DNA of 33,600 bases from Gammaproteobacteria bacterium (lineage in GTDB: Bacteria; Pseudomonadota; Gammaproteobacteria; Pseudomonadales; Pseudomonadaceae). Below the pieces are notes generated by a model. The model saw only the letters and a program-made list of their open reading frames with translations. It made no database searches and had not been told where the DNA came from. How positions within the stretch are numbered: the stretch's first letter is position 1; each line of letters begins with the position of its first letter. Below are positions 7,182 to 15,961 of the stretch, piece after piece. The stretch lies in contig JAMCWB010000061.1 in the NCBI GenBank assembly GCA_023475025.1, positions 60,963 through 94,562 on the forward strand, written 5' to 3'. A program made the position numbers and the translations under genes.

Positions 7182-7973
7182 TCAGCCCTTGTCCAGCGCG
7201 CGGATACCGTAAATATCATAGCGGCTGGATTGCCCGCTCAGCGCTGAACTTGGCGCTCGTCCGGCCAGTGCCGGCGCCTTGCGCGGCCGCTTGACCACAA
7301 CCCGGTGACTGGCCAACTGCAAGGCCGCCGCCAGCAAGGCCGGCGCATCCTCATCACTGCCCGCCAGCGGCTTGAACAGACGCATTTCCTTTTTCACCAG
7401 CGCAGATTTATCCCGCTGGGGAAACATCGGATCCAGGTGAATAACCTGGGGAACAGCATGCGGCCAGTCCCTGAGCGCATCAATCGCATCGGCGCTGATC
7501 AGCGTCATACGGGCAACTATCTCAGCCACCTCAGCGCCAGCCAGTCGCGCCCGCTCAAGACCGTCTGCCAACAAAGCCGCAATAATGGGCTGACGCTCGA
7601 TCAAGGTAACTTCACAGCCCAGACTGGCCAATACAAAGGCATCGCGCCCCAGCCCGGCGGTGGCATCCAGCACCTGCGGCCGTAGACTGCCACGACAACC
7701 CACTGCGCGGGCCACCATCTGCCCGGCACCGCCGCCAAACTGACGACGATGCGCCTGACTGCCGCTGACAAAGTCCACACATACGCCTCCCTGCTGCGGC
7801 TGCTCGGCATCGTGCAGGCTCAAACCCTCGGCGCCCAGCTGCACATAGAGGCCGACAGCCTGATCCACAGCATCCCGCAAGGGCAGCTGCAAACGCGCAG
7901 CCAGGCTGTCAGCCTGGGCGCGATAGGCAGCATCGGTACAGACCAGAGACACATCAGGCTGGCAAGATGGCAT
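7182..7973 (-). CDS. rsmJ: 16S rRNA (guanine-N2)-methyltransferase RsmJ
   Basis: Methylates G1516 of 16S rRNA (E. coli numbering) using SAM. The 263-residue product carries the RsmJ signature: SAM-binding segment [15 protein letters not shown], the catalytic-region motif HLDPMFP, and the conserved VKRPRKAP and RYDIY stretches near the C-terminus. The start is taken as the ATG at 7973, which matches the family length of 250-265. A TTG at 8024 would add 17 residues and is less likely. No strong ribosome binding site is seen for either. It lies downstream of the small unknown gene at 8040-8366 on the same strand and may share its transcript. Confidence 0.92.
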   Translation of the reverse strand: MPSCQPDVSLVCTDAAYRAQADSLAARLQLPLRDAVDQAVGLYVQLGAEGLSLHDAEQPQQGGVCVDFVSGSQAHRRQFGGGAGQMVARAVGCRGSLRPQVLDATAGLGRDAFVLASLGCEVTLIERQPIIAALLADGLERARLAGAEVAEIVARMTLISADAIDALRDWPHAVPQVIHLDPMFPQRDKSALVKKEMRLFKPLAGSDEDAPALLAAALQLASHRVVVKRPRKAPALAGRAPSSALSGQSSRYDIYGIRALDKG

Positions 7974-8039
7974 AGATGTCAGTACAGAAGATGATGAAAC
8001 AGGGGGAGCGGCAAGCGCCGGCAAGAGGCAGGATAGGCA

Positions 8040-8366
8040 TCAAGCAAACAGGTCAATGCCGTAAAAGCCTTCCGGCGTATCCTCGACCGGCAGGTTCGCT
8101 GTCGACTGATACGCGGCCATGGCCTGACTGCCGGGGCCGGAAAAGGACTGCGTGGGCAGGCTGCTGTCACGCCGGGCAGGAATATATTCAGCATTGGCGG
8201 TACTGGCATTCACCGCGCGCAGGCTCATGGCATTGCTGCTCGGCGGCGTCTCAACGGTTGTCGCAGACTGACCCACACGCGTGCTGTCACCAGGGACCGC
8301 AGGGGCCACCGGGCGACTGCCCCGGTCGGGCAGCGTATTGTAGGGATTAAAGCTGTCTACCCGCAT
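8040..8366 (-). CDS. Small conserved hypothetical protein
   Basis: A 108-residue protein of unknown function. It begins at an ATG preceded by TGGAGAC at good spacing. It is hydrophilic, rich in Ser, Ala, Thr and Pro, has no membrane segment, signal peptide or cysteine, and looks largely disordered. The C-terminus (about 80-108) is more structured: AMAAYQS followed by a terminal GFYGIDLFA. The order small gene-tsaB-adk is reminiscent of Pseudomonas genomes, where a similar small protein ending in a GxDxxA motif sits in this place; that is recollection, not a search. No function is proposed. Confidence 0.7.
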   Translation of the reverse strand: MRVDSFNPYNTLPDRGSRPVAPAVPGDSTRVGQSATTVETPPSSNAMSLRAVNASTANAEYIPARRDSSLPTQSFSGPGSQAMAAYQSTANLPVEDTPEGFYGIDLFA

Positions 8367-8480
8367 GCGTCAGTCTCCAACACGATTCTGCCAGATTAGC
8401 GGTTAAGCAAATGCTTGGCAATCAGTCCATTCATTTGCCGGAGTCGGATAAAAACCTGTGAACTCGAATCCAGTGTGGCA

Positions 8481-8582
8481 GCATTACCCGCCACCGGCTC
8501 CAGACACGCTACGAGCCATCCCTGGGGCTCGACGATGCACATCCCTGTGCATCGACGGTCTGGAACCGGTGGCGGGTAATGC
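8481..8582. repeat. Nested 102-bp inverted repeat downstream of tsaB
   Basis: The outer arms 8481-8504 and 8559-8582 are complementary at 23 of 24 positions. Inside are two further hairpins: CGAGCC/GGCTCG (8512-8517 with 8525-8530) and a perfect 9-bp stem, CGATGCACA/TGTGCATCG (8533-8541 with 8546-8554), closed by a 4-base loop. A transcript of either strand could fold into a three-way, cruciform-like structure. It begins about 30 bases beyond the tsaB stop codon. No T tract follows either arm, so it is not a classical intrinsic terminator; it may be a repeat element or an RNA-stabilising structure. Confidence 0.8.
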
Positions 8583-8613
8583 CGCTTGCAAAGTCCGTGC
8601 AATCTTTAAAAAC

Positions 8614-9285
8614 CTAAACACCCTTTGGCGTTGCTACCTGATCACGCAGATACACGGGTTGCGCAGCAGCGGCATCAACCTGTTTTCCCGCTTCCCAGTC
8701 AACCAGGGCGAGACTGAGCAGGTCCTCGGCGTTAGGCAGCATCTGTGGCCAGCTCTGGCTCACTGGCACCGCCAGGCGATCGGCATACTGCCAGCCCGTG
8801 CCCGCACCTACCGGATCAAGCATCCCTTCTGCCAGGCTGACCTGCTCCGGCGCGCAGACCCGCTCGACACCCTGTAATTGCATGCTGCTGCCCTGCAACT
8901 GGTAACAGCCCCAGTAGACCTCATCCATGCGGGCATCAATGGCAGCACAGACCTGTTCGCTACCGTGCACACGCCAGGCCTGCTGGGCCAGCATGGCCAG
9001 ATTGGAAACCGCCAGTACCGGCTTGTCCAGCGCCAGCGCCAGCCCCTGTACCATACCGGTGGCGATGCGCACCCCGGTAAAGGCACCCGGACCGCGGCCA
9101 AAAGCCAGGGCATCGATAGCGGCCAGGCCGATACCCGCCTCGGCCAGCAATTCATCAATCATCGGCAACAGCCGCTGGGCATGCTCGCGCGGTGCTTCAA
9201 CCAGCCGCGAATACACCTTGCCGTTATGCAGCAATGCAGCAGAGCAGGCTTCAGTTGCCGTATCCAGCGCCAACAAAGTGGTCAT
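8614..9285 (-). CDS. tsaB: tRNA threonylcarbamoyladenosine biosynthesis protein TsaB
   Basis: TsaB partners TsaD and TsaE to transfer the threonylcarbamoyl group to A37 of ANN-decoding tRNAs. The 223-residue product shows the ASKHA-fold N-terminus LLALDTATEACSAAL, the hallmark GRGPGAFTGVRI and the DARMDEVYWG segment. The length is normal. The start ATG has AAGG 8 bases upstream. It lies 10 bp downstream of adk on the same strand, so the two are likely co-transcribed. The nested inverted repeat at 8481-8582 follows its stop codon. Confidence 0.96.
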   Translation of the reverse strand: MTTLLALDTATEACSAALLHNGKVYSRLVEAPREHAQRLLPMIDELLAEAGIGLAAIDALAFGRGPGAFTGVRIATGMVQGLALALDKPVLAVSNLAMLAQQAWRVHGSEQVCAAIDARMDEVYWGCYQLQGSSMQLQGVERVCAPEQVSLAEGMLDPVGAGTGWQYADRLAVPVSQSWPQMLPNAEDLLSLALVDWEAGKQVDAAAAQPVYLRDQVATPKGV

Positions 9286-9295
9286 TCGTGTGCCT

Positions 9296-10015
<720 letters not shown>

Positions 10016-10141
10016 CTAAATGGGCGCAACCACCGCGTACCGCCTACTTAATCAGTACTACCAAAAAAGGGCGTTCAACATACACGCACTTACCCACCGG
10101 CACAAGCCAGACCATAGTCGCGTCGGGGCCAGAGCCGGCGG

Positions 10142-10161
10142 GGCTGACCTGAGGGTCAGCC
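10142..10161 (-). other. Perfect hairpin spanning the native ppc stop codon
   Basis: GGCTGACC and GGTCAGCC form a perfect 8-bp stem with a 4-base loop, overlapping the stop codon that ends the conserved C-terminal MRNTG of ppc (10156-10158). No T tract follows on the minus strand, so intrinsic termination is doubtful. It could protect the 3' end or assist Rho-dependent termination. Confidence 0.5.
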
Positions 10162-10293
10162 GGTGTTGCGCATACCGGCGGCAATACCGGCAACCGTGAC
10201 CAGCAGCGCACGTTCAAGATCAGGGTCAAGGTCAGCCTGCTGCCGGGTACGGGCCATCAGCTCGGCCTGCAGCAGGTGCAATGGATCCGTATA
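10156..10293 (-). pseudogene. ppc: Displaced out-of-frame C-terminal segment of ppc
   Basis: These 45 codons plus stop read [12 protein letters not shown]... and end [10 protein letters not shown], the normal invariant C-terminus of phosphoenolpyruvate carboxylase. They are one base out of frame with the rest of ppc because of a 22-bp insertion just upstream (10283-10316 region). Removing one 22-bp unit joins them to residue 833 and gives an 878-residue protein of standard length. Confidence 0.85.
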
Positions 10294-12814
10294 GATCGGC
10301 AGAGGGATCCGTATAGGGGTTGCGAATGGCCACCGACTCGGCCAATGCGGGGTTATGAGCCAGCAAGGTGTCGCTTTCACGCAATTCCAGTACCACCTCA
10401 ATGGCCTGTTGCAATGCGTCGCGCAGGCGCTCACCCAAAGGCCAGAGCGCAGGGTCAGCCAGGCGCTGCTCATAAAAGCGTGAAATGGTCGCATCTGCCT
10501 TGGACAGTACCATTTCCAGCATTTCGATCCGGGCAAAGAAAAACGGCCAGTGGGTCATCATTTCACGCAGCAGCGCACCTTGATCCTGCTCCAACTGTTC
10601 GCGGATCGCCTGCCCGGCACCCAGCCAGGCGGGCAGCATCAGTCGGGTCTGGGTCCAGGCGAAGATCCACGGAATCGCCCGCAGGGTTTCAATGCCGCCC
10701 TGCGCCTTGCGTTTTGCCGGCCGGCTGCCCAAGGGCAAACGCCCCAACTCCTGCTCTGGCGTGGCCTGGCGGAAATACTCGACAAATTGCGGCTCTTCAC
10801 GCACCACACCGCGGTACACCTGCACCGAGCGCTCGGCCAGTGTCTGCATCATATCGCGCCAGGCCTGCTGCGGCGCCGGCGGCGGCAGCAAGGTCGCTTC
10901 CAGTACCGCGCTGGTATATAGCTGCAGGCTTTGCACCGCGATGCCCGGCAGGCCGAACTTGAAGCGGATCATCTCGCCCTGCTCGGTGACCCGCAACTGC
11001 CCGTTCACCGACCCCGGTGGCTGCGACAGGATGGCCATGTGCGCGGGCGCCCCCCCACGGCCGACGGTGCCACCACGGCCATGGAACAGGCGCAGGCTTA
11101 TGCCCTGATCACGGGCCACTGCGACCAGTGCTTCCTGGGCGCGGTACTGCGCCCAGCCAGCGGCCAGGGTACCGGCATCCTTGGCCGAGTCGGAATAACC
11201 AATCATGACCTCCTGCTCGTCACCGACCAGGCTACGGTAACCCGGCAAGGACAACAGCTGATCAATCACTGTGGCGGCCTGCTGCAGGTCGGCCAGGGTT
11301 TCAAACAGCGGCACCACCCGCATCGGCCAATCCACACCGCTGGCCTTGAGCAACAGCTTGACCGCCAGCACATCGGACACTTCGGCCGCCATGGAGATCA
11401 CGTAAGCGCCAAGCAACTCCTGCGGTTGTGCGGCAATGGTCGCGCAGGTGGCCAGCACTTCGGCGGTATCTGCAGTTGGTTGCCAGCGTGGCGGAATCAA
11501 CGGCCGCGGATTCTCCAGCTCATGTAACAAAAAATCGCGTTTGGCCGCTTCATCCCACTGCAGATAGTCACCCAGTTGCAGGTAGCGGGTCAGTTCGCTG
11601 AGGGCTTCGCGATGGCGGCCAGCGTCCTGGCGTATATCCAGCCGTACCAGGCCGAGTCCGAAGGCATTGACCCGGCGCAGGGTATCCAGCAAGGGGCCAT
11701 CAGCAATCTGCTGCATGCCACAGGTGAGCAGGGAATCTCGACATAACTGCAAGGGCGCACGCAGCTCCTCGGCACTGCGCAGCAGCTCTTGCGGTTCCGA
11801 CGTCGGGCCTTGCACTGCAGCAGCGGCCCAGTCACGCGTCGATTGCAAGCGCTGACGCAGACCCTTGAGCAGTTCACGGTAAGGCTCATCCACCGCACCC
11901 GTCTGCGCCAGCAGCTCGGCACTGGCGGCCTGCATCGACAATTCACGGGTCAGCTGTTCGATATCGCGCAAATAGAGGTCTGCCGCCATCCAGCGACCCA
12001 GCAGCAGAACTTCCCGGGTCACCGGTGCGGTGACATTGGGATTGCCATCGCGGTCGCCGCCCATCCAGGAGGCTATCCGTACCGGGGCAGCCGAACTGTC
12101 CAATGCCTGACCACAACTGGCTTGCAGATCACTGTCCAGCTGACGCAGAAAACGCGGCAAGGCCTGCCACAGGGAGTGCTCGATCACTGCAAAGCCCCAC
12201 TTGGCTTCATCCACCGGCGTCGGGCGGCTGCGACGGATCTCGTCGGTGTGCCAGGCCTCGCTGATCAGCCGCGCCAGTTCGCTGCGCACATCGGCCTGTT
12301 CCTGCGCCGAGAGATCATCATGATCGCGCGTCGCCAGCGCCATGGCGATAGCATCGTATTTCTGGATCAGGGTGCGCCGGGTCACCTCAGTCGGGTGCGC
12401 GGTCAGCACCAGCTCGATATCCAACGCAGCGACATGCGCGGCGATAGCTTGGGGGCTCAGCTCTGCTTGCTGCAGGCGGGCAAAGAGTTCCGGCAGGCAA
12501 CGCTGCTCAAAACTGTCGCCCTCGTCGGGCCGGCGACGGCGGATGCGGTGATACTGCTCGGCAATGTTGGCCAGATTGAGAAACTGGTTGAAGGCGCGGC
12601 AGACCGGTAACAACAGGGTATCCGGCACCTCATGCAAAAGCTCGCGCAGGGCCTGCAACTGGGCCTGATCAGCACGCCGGCCCTGTTTGGCCCCGCGCCG
12701 GATAGCTTCAATACGGTGAAAAAAGTCATCGCCCATATGCTGACGGATCGTCTGACCGAGCAATTCGCCCAGATCATGCACGTCTTCACGCAAACGGCCA
12801 TCAATAACAGTCAT
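10232..12814 (-). CDS. ppc: Phosphoenolpyruvate carboxylase, frameshifted near the 3' end
   Basis: Carboxylates phosphoenolpyruvate to oxaloacetate, refilling the TCA cycle. The family motifs are intact: [13 protein letters not shown] with the catalytic histidine, [21 protein letters not shown], and the glycine-rich [14 protein letters not shown]. The ATG at 12814 follows a strong AAGGAGGT. The first 837 residues look normal, up to RNPYTDP. Then the frame shifts and ends in 23 unrelated residues at 10232, giving 860 residues. The conserved ending (…MRNTG, important for activity in this family) is present but out of frame. The cause is a 22-bp insertion bounded by 12-bp direct repeats (10283-10294 and 10305-10316). 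Either the gene is truly inactivated or the insertion is a sequencing or assembly error. It is about 80 bp downstream of mazG on the same strand. Confidence 0.95.
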   Translation of the reverse strand: MTVIDGRLREDVHDLGELLGQTIRQHMGDDFFHRIEAIRRGAKQGRRADQAQLQALRELLHEVPDTLLLPVCRAFNQFLNLANIAEQYHRIRRRRPDEGDSFEQRCLPELFARLQQAELSPQAIAAHVAALDIELVLTAHPTEVTRRTLIQKYDAIAMALATRDHDDLSAQEQADVRSELARLISEAWHTDEIRRSRPTPVDEAKWGFAVIEHSLWQALPRFLRQLDSDLQASCGQALDSSAAPVRIASWMGGDRDGNPNVTAPVTREVLLLGRWMAADLYLRDIEQLTRELSMQAASAELLAQTGAVDEPYRELLKGLRQRLQSTRDWAAAAVQGPTSEPQELLRSAEELRAPLQLCRDSLLTCGMQQIADGPLLDTLRRVNAFGLGLVRLDIRQDAGRHREALSELTRYLQLGDYLQWDEAAKRDFLLHELENPRPLIPPRWQPTADTAEVLATCATIAAQPQELLGAYVISMAAEVSDVLAVKLLLKASGVDWPMRVVPLFETLADLQQAATVIDQLLSLPGYRSLVGDEQEVMIGYSDSAKDAGTLAAGWAQYRAQEALVAVARDQGISLRLFHGRGGTVGRGGAPAHMAILSQPPGSVNGQLRVTEQGEMIRFKFGLPGIAVQSLQLYTSAVLEATLLPPPAPQQAWRDMMQTLAERSVQVYRGVVREEPQFVEYFRQATPEQELGRLPLGSRPAKRKAQGGIETLRAIPWIFAWTQTRLMLPAWLGAGQAIREQLEQDQGALLREMMTHWPFFFARIEMLEMVLSKADATISRFYEQRLADPALWPLGERLRDALQQAIEVVLELRESDTLLAHNPALAESVAIRNPYTDPSADLYGSIAPAAGRADGPYPAAG
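10283..10316 (-). repeat. 12-bp direct repeat pair marking the ppc insertion
   Basis: GGATCCGTATAG occurs twice, at 10283-10294 and 10305-10316 (plus-strand sequence), separated by ATCGGCAGAG. Period is 22 bp, which is not a multiple of three. The 10-base filler matches neither flank, so this is not a simple tandem duplication of neighbouring ppc sequence. Confidence 0.9.
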
Positions 12815-12894
12815 CAGCTACCTCCTTCACCCGTTGAAGTGACAGCATGCGATGCCGCCGGGCAACTGACAAGCCCCCTACGGATTACTCAGCG

Positions 12895-13716
12895 CTAAAG
12901 CCCCTGTTGCTTGGCCTGCTCCCAGAGTGCGTCCAGCTCGGCCAGTGTCGCCTCGGCCAGTTGCCGCTTGCCGGCTGGCAAGTGCTGCTCGATATAGCGG
13001 AAACGCCGTTCGAACTTGGCATTGCCGCTACGCAGCGCGGTTTCGGCATCGACTGACAGATGGCGGGCCAGATTGACCACACTGAACAATAGATCACCGA
13101 CTTCTGCCGCTACCGCCGCCTGATCGTCACTGGCGACGGCTGCCCGTACCTCGGCCAGCTCTTCCGCCAGCTTGTCCAGCACGCCCTGGGTGTCCGGCCA
13201 GTCAAAGCCGGCACGGGCGGCGCGCTTCTGCAGTTTTTGCGCCCGGCTCAGGGCCGGCAGCGCCTGCGGCACATCGTCCAGCAAGGACAGTTGCTCGGGC
13301 CGCTCCGCCTTGGCCGCGCGCTCCTCGGCCTTGATCTCTTCCCAGCGCGCCTTGACCTGATCCGCGGCCAGCGGCGCTATACTGCCCGCGGGCGTGTGCA
13401 GATTGCCGTCGGGAAACACATGCGGGTGACGCCGGACCAGCTTGCGCGTGATGCCATCGACAATCCGTGGCCAGTCAAAGTAGCCGGCTTCCTCGGCCAG
13501 TTGCGCGTAATACACCACCTGGAACAGCAGGTCCCCCAGCTCATCGGCCAGCTGGGCAAAATCTTCCTGACCAATGGCATCGGCGACTTCATAGGCCTCT
13601 TCCAGGGTATGCGGCACTATGCTGGCAAAATCCTGCTCCAGGTCCCACGGGCAGCCATGCTGCGGGTCGCGCAGGCGCGCCATCAGATAACGCAGATCCT
13701 CCAGCCGGTAGTTCAC
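12895..13716 (-). CDS. mazG: Nucleoside triphosphate pyrophosphohydrolase MazG
   Basis: All-alpha NTP pyrophosphatase that converts NTPs, including damaged ones, to NMP and PPi; in E. coli it also affects the (p)ppGpp level. The 273-residue protein has the tandem MazG layout. The first domain opens LRDPQHGCPWDLEQ with E-x2-E-x3 and ELGDLLFQVV metal-binding helices. The second domain, from about 165, repeats the pattern as KLAEELAEV and EVGDLLFSVV. The start is a GTG at 13716 whose GTGA overlaps the relA stop codon, implying coupled translation. Being placed with the (p)ppGpp synthetase gene fits a role in the stringent response. Confidence 0.95.
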   Translation of the reverse strand: MNYRLEDLRYLMARLRDPQHGCPWDLEQDFASIVPHTLEEAYEVADAIGQEDFAQLADELGDLLFQVVYYAQLAEEAGYFDWPRIVDGITRKLVRRHPHVFPDGNLHTPAGSIAPLAADQVKARWEEIKAEERAAKAERPEQLSLLDDVPQALPALSRAQKLQKRAARAGFDWPDTQGVLDKLAEELAEVRAAVASDDQAAVAAEVGDLLFSVVNLARHLSVDAETALRSGNAKFERRFRYIEQHLPAGKRQLAEATLAELDALWEQAKQQGL

Positions 13717-15959
13717 GCCCTGCCCTCCTGGCGATTGCGTCGGGTTTCAATCACATTGGGTAGCTGGTTGATTCTGCCCAACAGGCGCCCGAGCAGATCC
13801 AGGTTGGGAATCTCGACCGTCAGCAGCATGACAGCATAGTTGTCATCCCTGTTGGTACGGGTACTGACTTCCAGCACATTGAGTTTTTCATTGGCCAGCA
13901 ATTGCGAGACATCCCGCAACAGCCCGGCGCGATCATAGGCCTTGATATAGATTTCCACCGGGTAGGTCTGCACCGGCTCCTTGCCCCAGCTGACCTCGAT
14001 CAGACGGTCGGAATCGCGATCCTGCAACAGCATGGCATTGGCACAATCAGCCCGATGCACGGTTACACCGCGCCCCAGGGTGATATAGCCGATGATCGGA
14101 TCACCCGGCACCGGTTGGCAGCAGCCGGCCAACTGGGTCATCAGGTTGCCGACGCCCTGGATAAAGACATCGCTGCGCGGGCCCTGGCGGGTCTGGCGGC
14201 GCGGAATCAGCTCCAGCTGTTCACTGTGGCGATCAGGTTCAACCAGCTGCTGCGCTACATTGGCAACGTGCGCCAGGCGCAGATCACCGGCGCCTACAGC
14301 GGCAAACAGGTCTTCCTGGCTACGGATATGCAGGCGATCAATCAGCTGGGCATAGTCAGCGCCATTGAGTGCCAGCCGGGTCAGCTCGCGCTCCAGCATC
14401 AACTTGCCGGCCTGAACGTTCTGCTCGCGGGCCTGCTGCTTGAACCAGCTCTGGACCTTGGCCCGCGCCCGTGAGGTATTGATATAACCCAGATTGGAAT
14501 TCAGCCAGTCGCGGCTGGGACCGGTTTTCTTGCCGGTGATGATTTCCACCTGCTCACCGGTCTGCAAAATATAATTAAGCGGCACGATACGGCCGTTGAC
14601 CTTGGCACCGCGGCAGCTGTGGCCGATTTCGGTATGCACGCGGTAGGCAAAGTCCAGCGGTGTAGCACCCTTGGGTACATCCAGTACGTGACCATCCGGC
14701 GTGAACAGGTAGATACGGTCCGGCTCGAAATCCACCCGTAGCTCATCGGCCAGACCGCCGATATCACCCATCTCTTCGTGCCATTCCAGCACCTGACGCA
14801 GCCAGGCTATCTTGTCTTCATAGGCATTGGATGCAGAATCGACGTCAGTGCCCTTGTAGCGCCAGTGGGCGCAGACACCCAGCTCCGCTTCTTCATGCAT
14901 GAAACGGGTACGGATCTGCACTTCCAGCACCTTGCCTTCCGGCCCGACTACCGCGGTATGCAAGGAGCGGTAGCCGTTCTCCTTGGAGTTGGCGATATAG
15001 TCGTCAAACTCGTTGGGGATATGCCGCCAGAGGCCATGCACAATGCCCAGCGCGGTGTAGCAGTCCGGCACCCGTGGCACCAGGATGCGTACCGCCCGTA
15101 CATCATAGACCTGACTGAAATCGATGCCCTTGCGCTGCATCTTGCGCCAGATCGAATAGATATGTTTCGCGCGCCCGGAAATATCCGCCTCGACGCCGGC
15201 CTCATCCAGCGCGCCGCGCAGTTGCGCCATCACATTGTCGATGTAGTCCTGGCGATCCAGCCGGCGTTCGTCGAGTAGCTTGGCAATCTGCTTGTACTGA
15301 TCCGGCTCCAGGTAACGGAAGGACAGATCCTCCAGCTCCCATTTGATATGCCCGATACCCAACCTGTGCGCCAGCGGCGCATAGATATCAAAGACCTCGC
15401 GCGCAACCCGGTAGCGTTTTTCCTGGGGGGCGTTCTTGACCGCACGGATGGCACAGGTACGCTCGGCCAGTTTGATCAAGGCGACGCGCACGTCATCCAC
15501 CATGGTGACCAGCATCTTGCGCAGGTTTTCCACCTGAGCCTGCGGACTGAAGGCGGTCGCCCGCGCCGGATTCTGCGAGACACTGATCGCCGCCATGCGC
15601 TGCACGCCATCGACCAGCCCGGCCACAACGTGGCCAAAACGATGCTCCACCTGGGGCAGATCGGTTTTACGCTCGCGCACGGCACGGTAAATGACCGCTG
15701 CCACCAGGGAATCCTGATCCAGCTTGAGGTCGGCGAGAATTTCCGCCATTTCCAGCCCGGTGAGAAAGCTGCTGGCGTTATCCGACCAGATGTTCTCGGC
15801 AGCAATCGCTGCCTGTTCCAGCTCGCGGGCCCATTCGCAGGCTTCCCGCAGGACTGCCGGCGAGGTCAACGGCACGCGTGACTGGATGCGCTCCAGCCAT
15901 GCTTCAATATCCACACTGCCGTCATGCCTGACGGGGTGATCTGCGCGCACTTGTACCAT
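13713..15959 (-). CDS. relA: GTP pyrophosphokinase RelA ((p)ppGpp synthetase I)
   Basis: Ribosome-associated enzyme that makes (p)ppGpp from ATP and GTP/GDP when uncharged tRNA enters the A site. The 748-residue protein has the long RSH plan. An N-terminal pseudo-hydrolase domain shows SFLTGLEMAEIL where SpoT has its HD motif, so hydrolase activity is not expected. The synthetase domain contains EFDDYIA and YRSLHTAVVGP; a TGS domain (about 410-470) and a C-terminal ACT domain (YIKAYDRAGLLRDVSQLL) follow. AGGAA precedes the ATG. It lies 2 bp after rlmD and overlaps mazG by 4 bp, so it sits in a cysM-rlmD-relA-mazG operon, as in other pseudomonads. Confidence 0.97.
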   Translation of the reverse strand: MVQVRADHPVRHDGSVDIEAWLERIQSRVPLTSPAVLREACEWARELEQAAIAAENIWSDNASSFLTGLEMAEILADLKLDQDSLVAAVIYRAVRERKTDLPQVEHRFGHVVAGLVDGVQRMAAISVSQNPARATAFSPQAQVENLRKMLVTMVDDVRVALIKLAERTCAIRAVKNAPQEKRYRVAREVFDIYAPLAHRLGIGHIKWELEDLSFRYLEPDQYKQIAKLLDERRLDRQDYIDNVMAQLRGALDEAGVEADISGRAKHIYSIWRKMQRKGIDFSQVYDVRAVRILVPRVPDCYTALGIVHGLWRHIPNEFDDYIANSKENGYRSLHTAVVGPEGKVLEVQIRTRFMHEEAELGVCAHWRYKGTDVDSASNAYEDKIAWLRQVLEWHEEMGDIGGLADELRVDFEPDRIYLFTPDGHVLDVPKGATPLDFAYRVHTEIGHSCRGAKVNGRIVPLNYILQTGEQVEIITGKKTGPSRDWLNSNLGYINTSRARAKVQSWFKQQAREQNVQAGKLMLERELTRLALNGADYAQLIDRLHIRSQEDLFAAVGAGDLRLAHVANVAQQLVEPDRHSEQLELIPRRQTRQGPRSDVFIQGVGNLMTQLAGCCQPVPGDPIIGYITLGRGVTVHRADCANAMLLQDRDSDRLIEVSWGKEPVQTYPVEIYIKAYDRAGLLRDVSQLLANEKLNVLEVSTRTNRDDNYAVMLLTVEIPNLDLLGRLLGRINQLPNVIETRRNRQEGRA

Positions 15960-15961
15960 GA

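Noticed and set aside
8396..8602. Minus-strand frame in the spacer between tsaB and the small hypothetical gene
   Set aside because: It is built from the same inverted repeat, has no recognisable motif, and lacks a convincing ribosome binding site.
8458..8877. Plus-strand frame reading through the nested inverted repeat
   Set aside because: Its N-terminal half is made of the inverted repeat (reads similarly on both strands) and the rest is antisense to tsaB.
10044..10229. Minus-strand 61-codon frame between ppc and adk
   Set aside because: It overlaps the native ppc C-terminus in another frame and has no conserved feature.
11789..12610. Long plus-strand frame antisense to ppc
   Set aside because: A shadow of the GC-rich ppc coding strand; no start signal or family motif.
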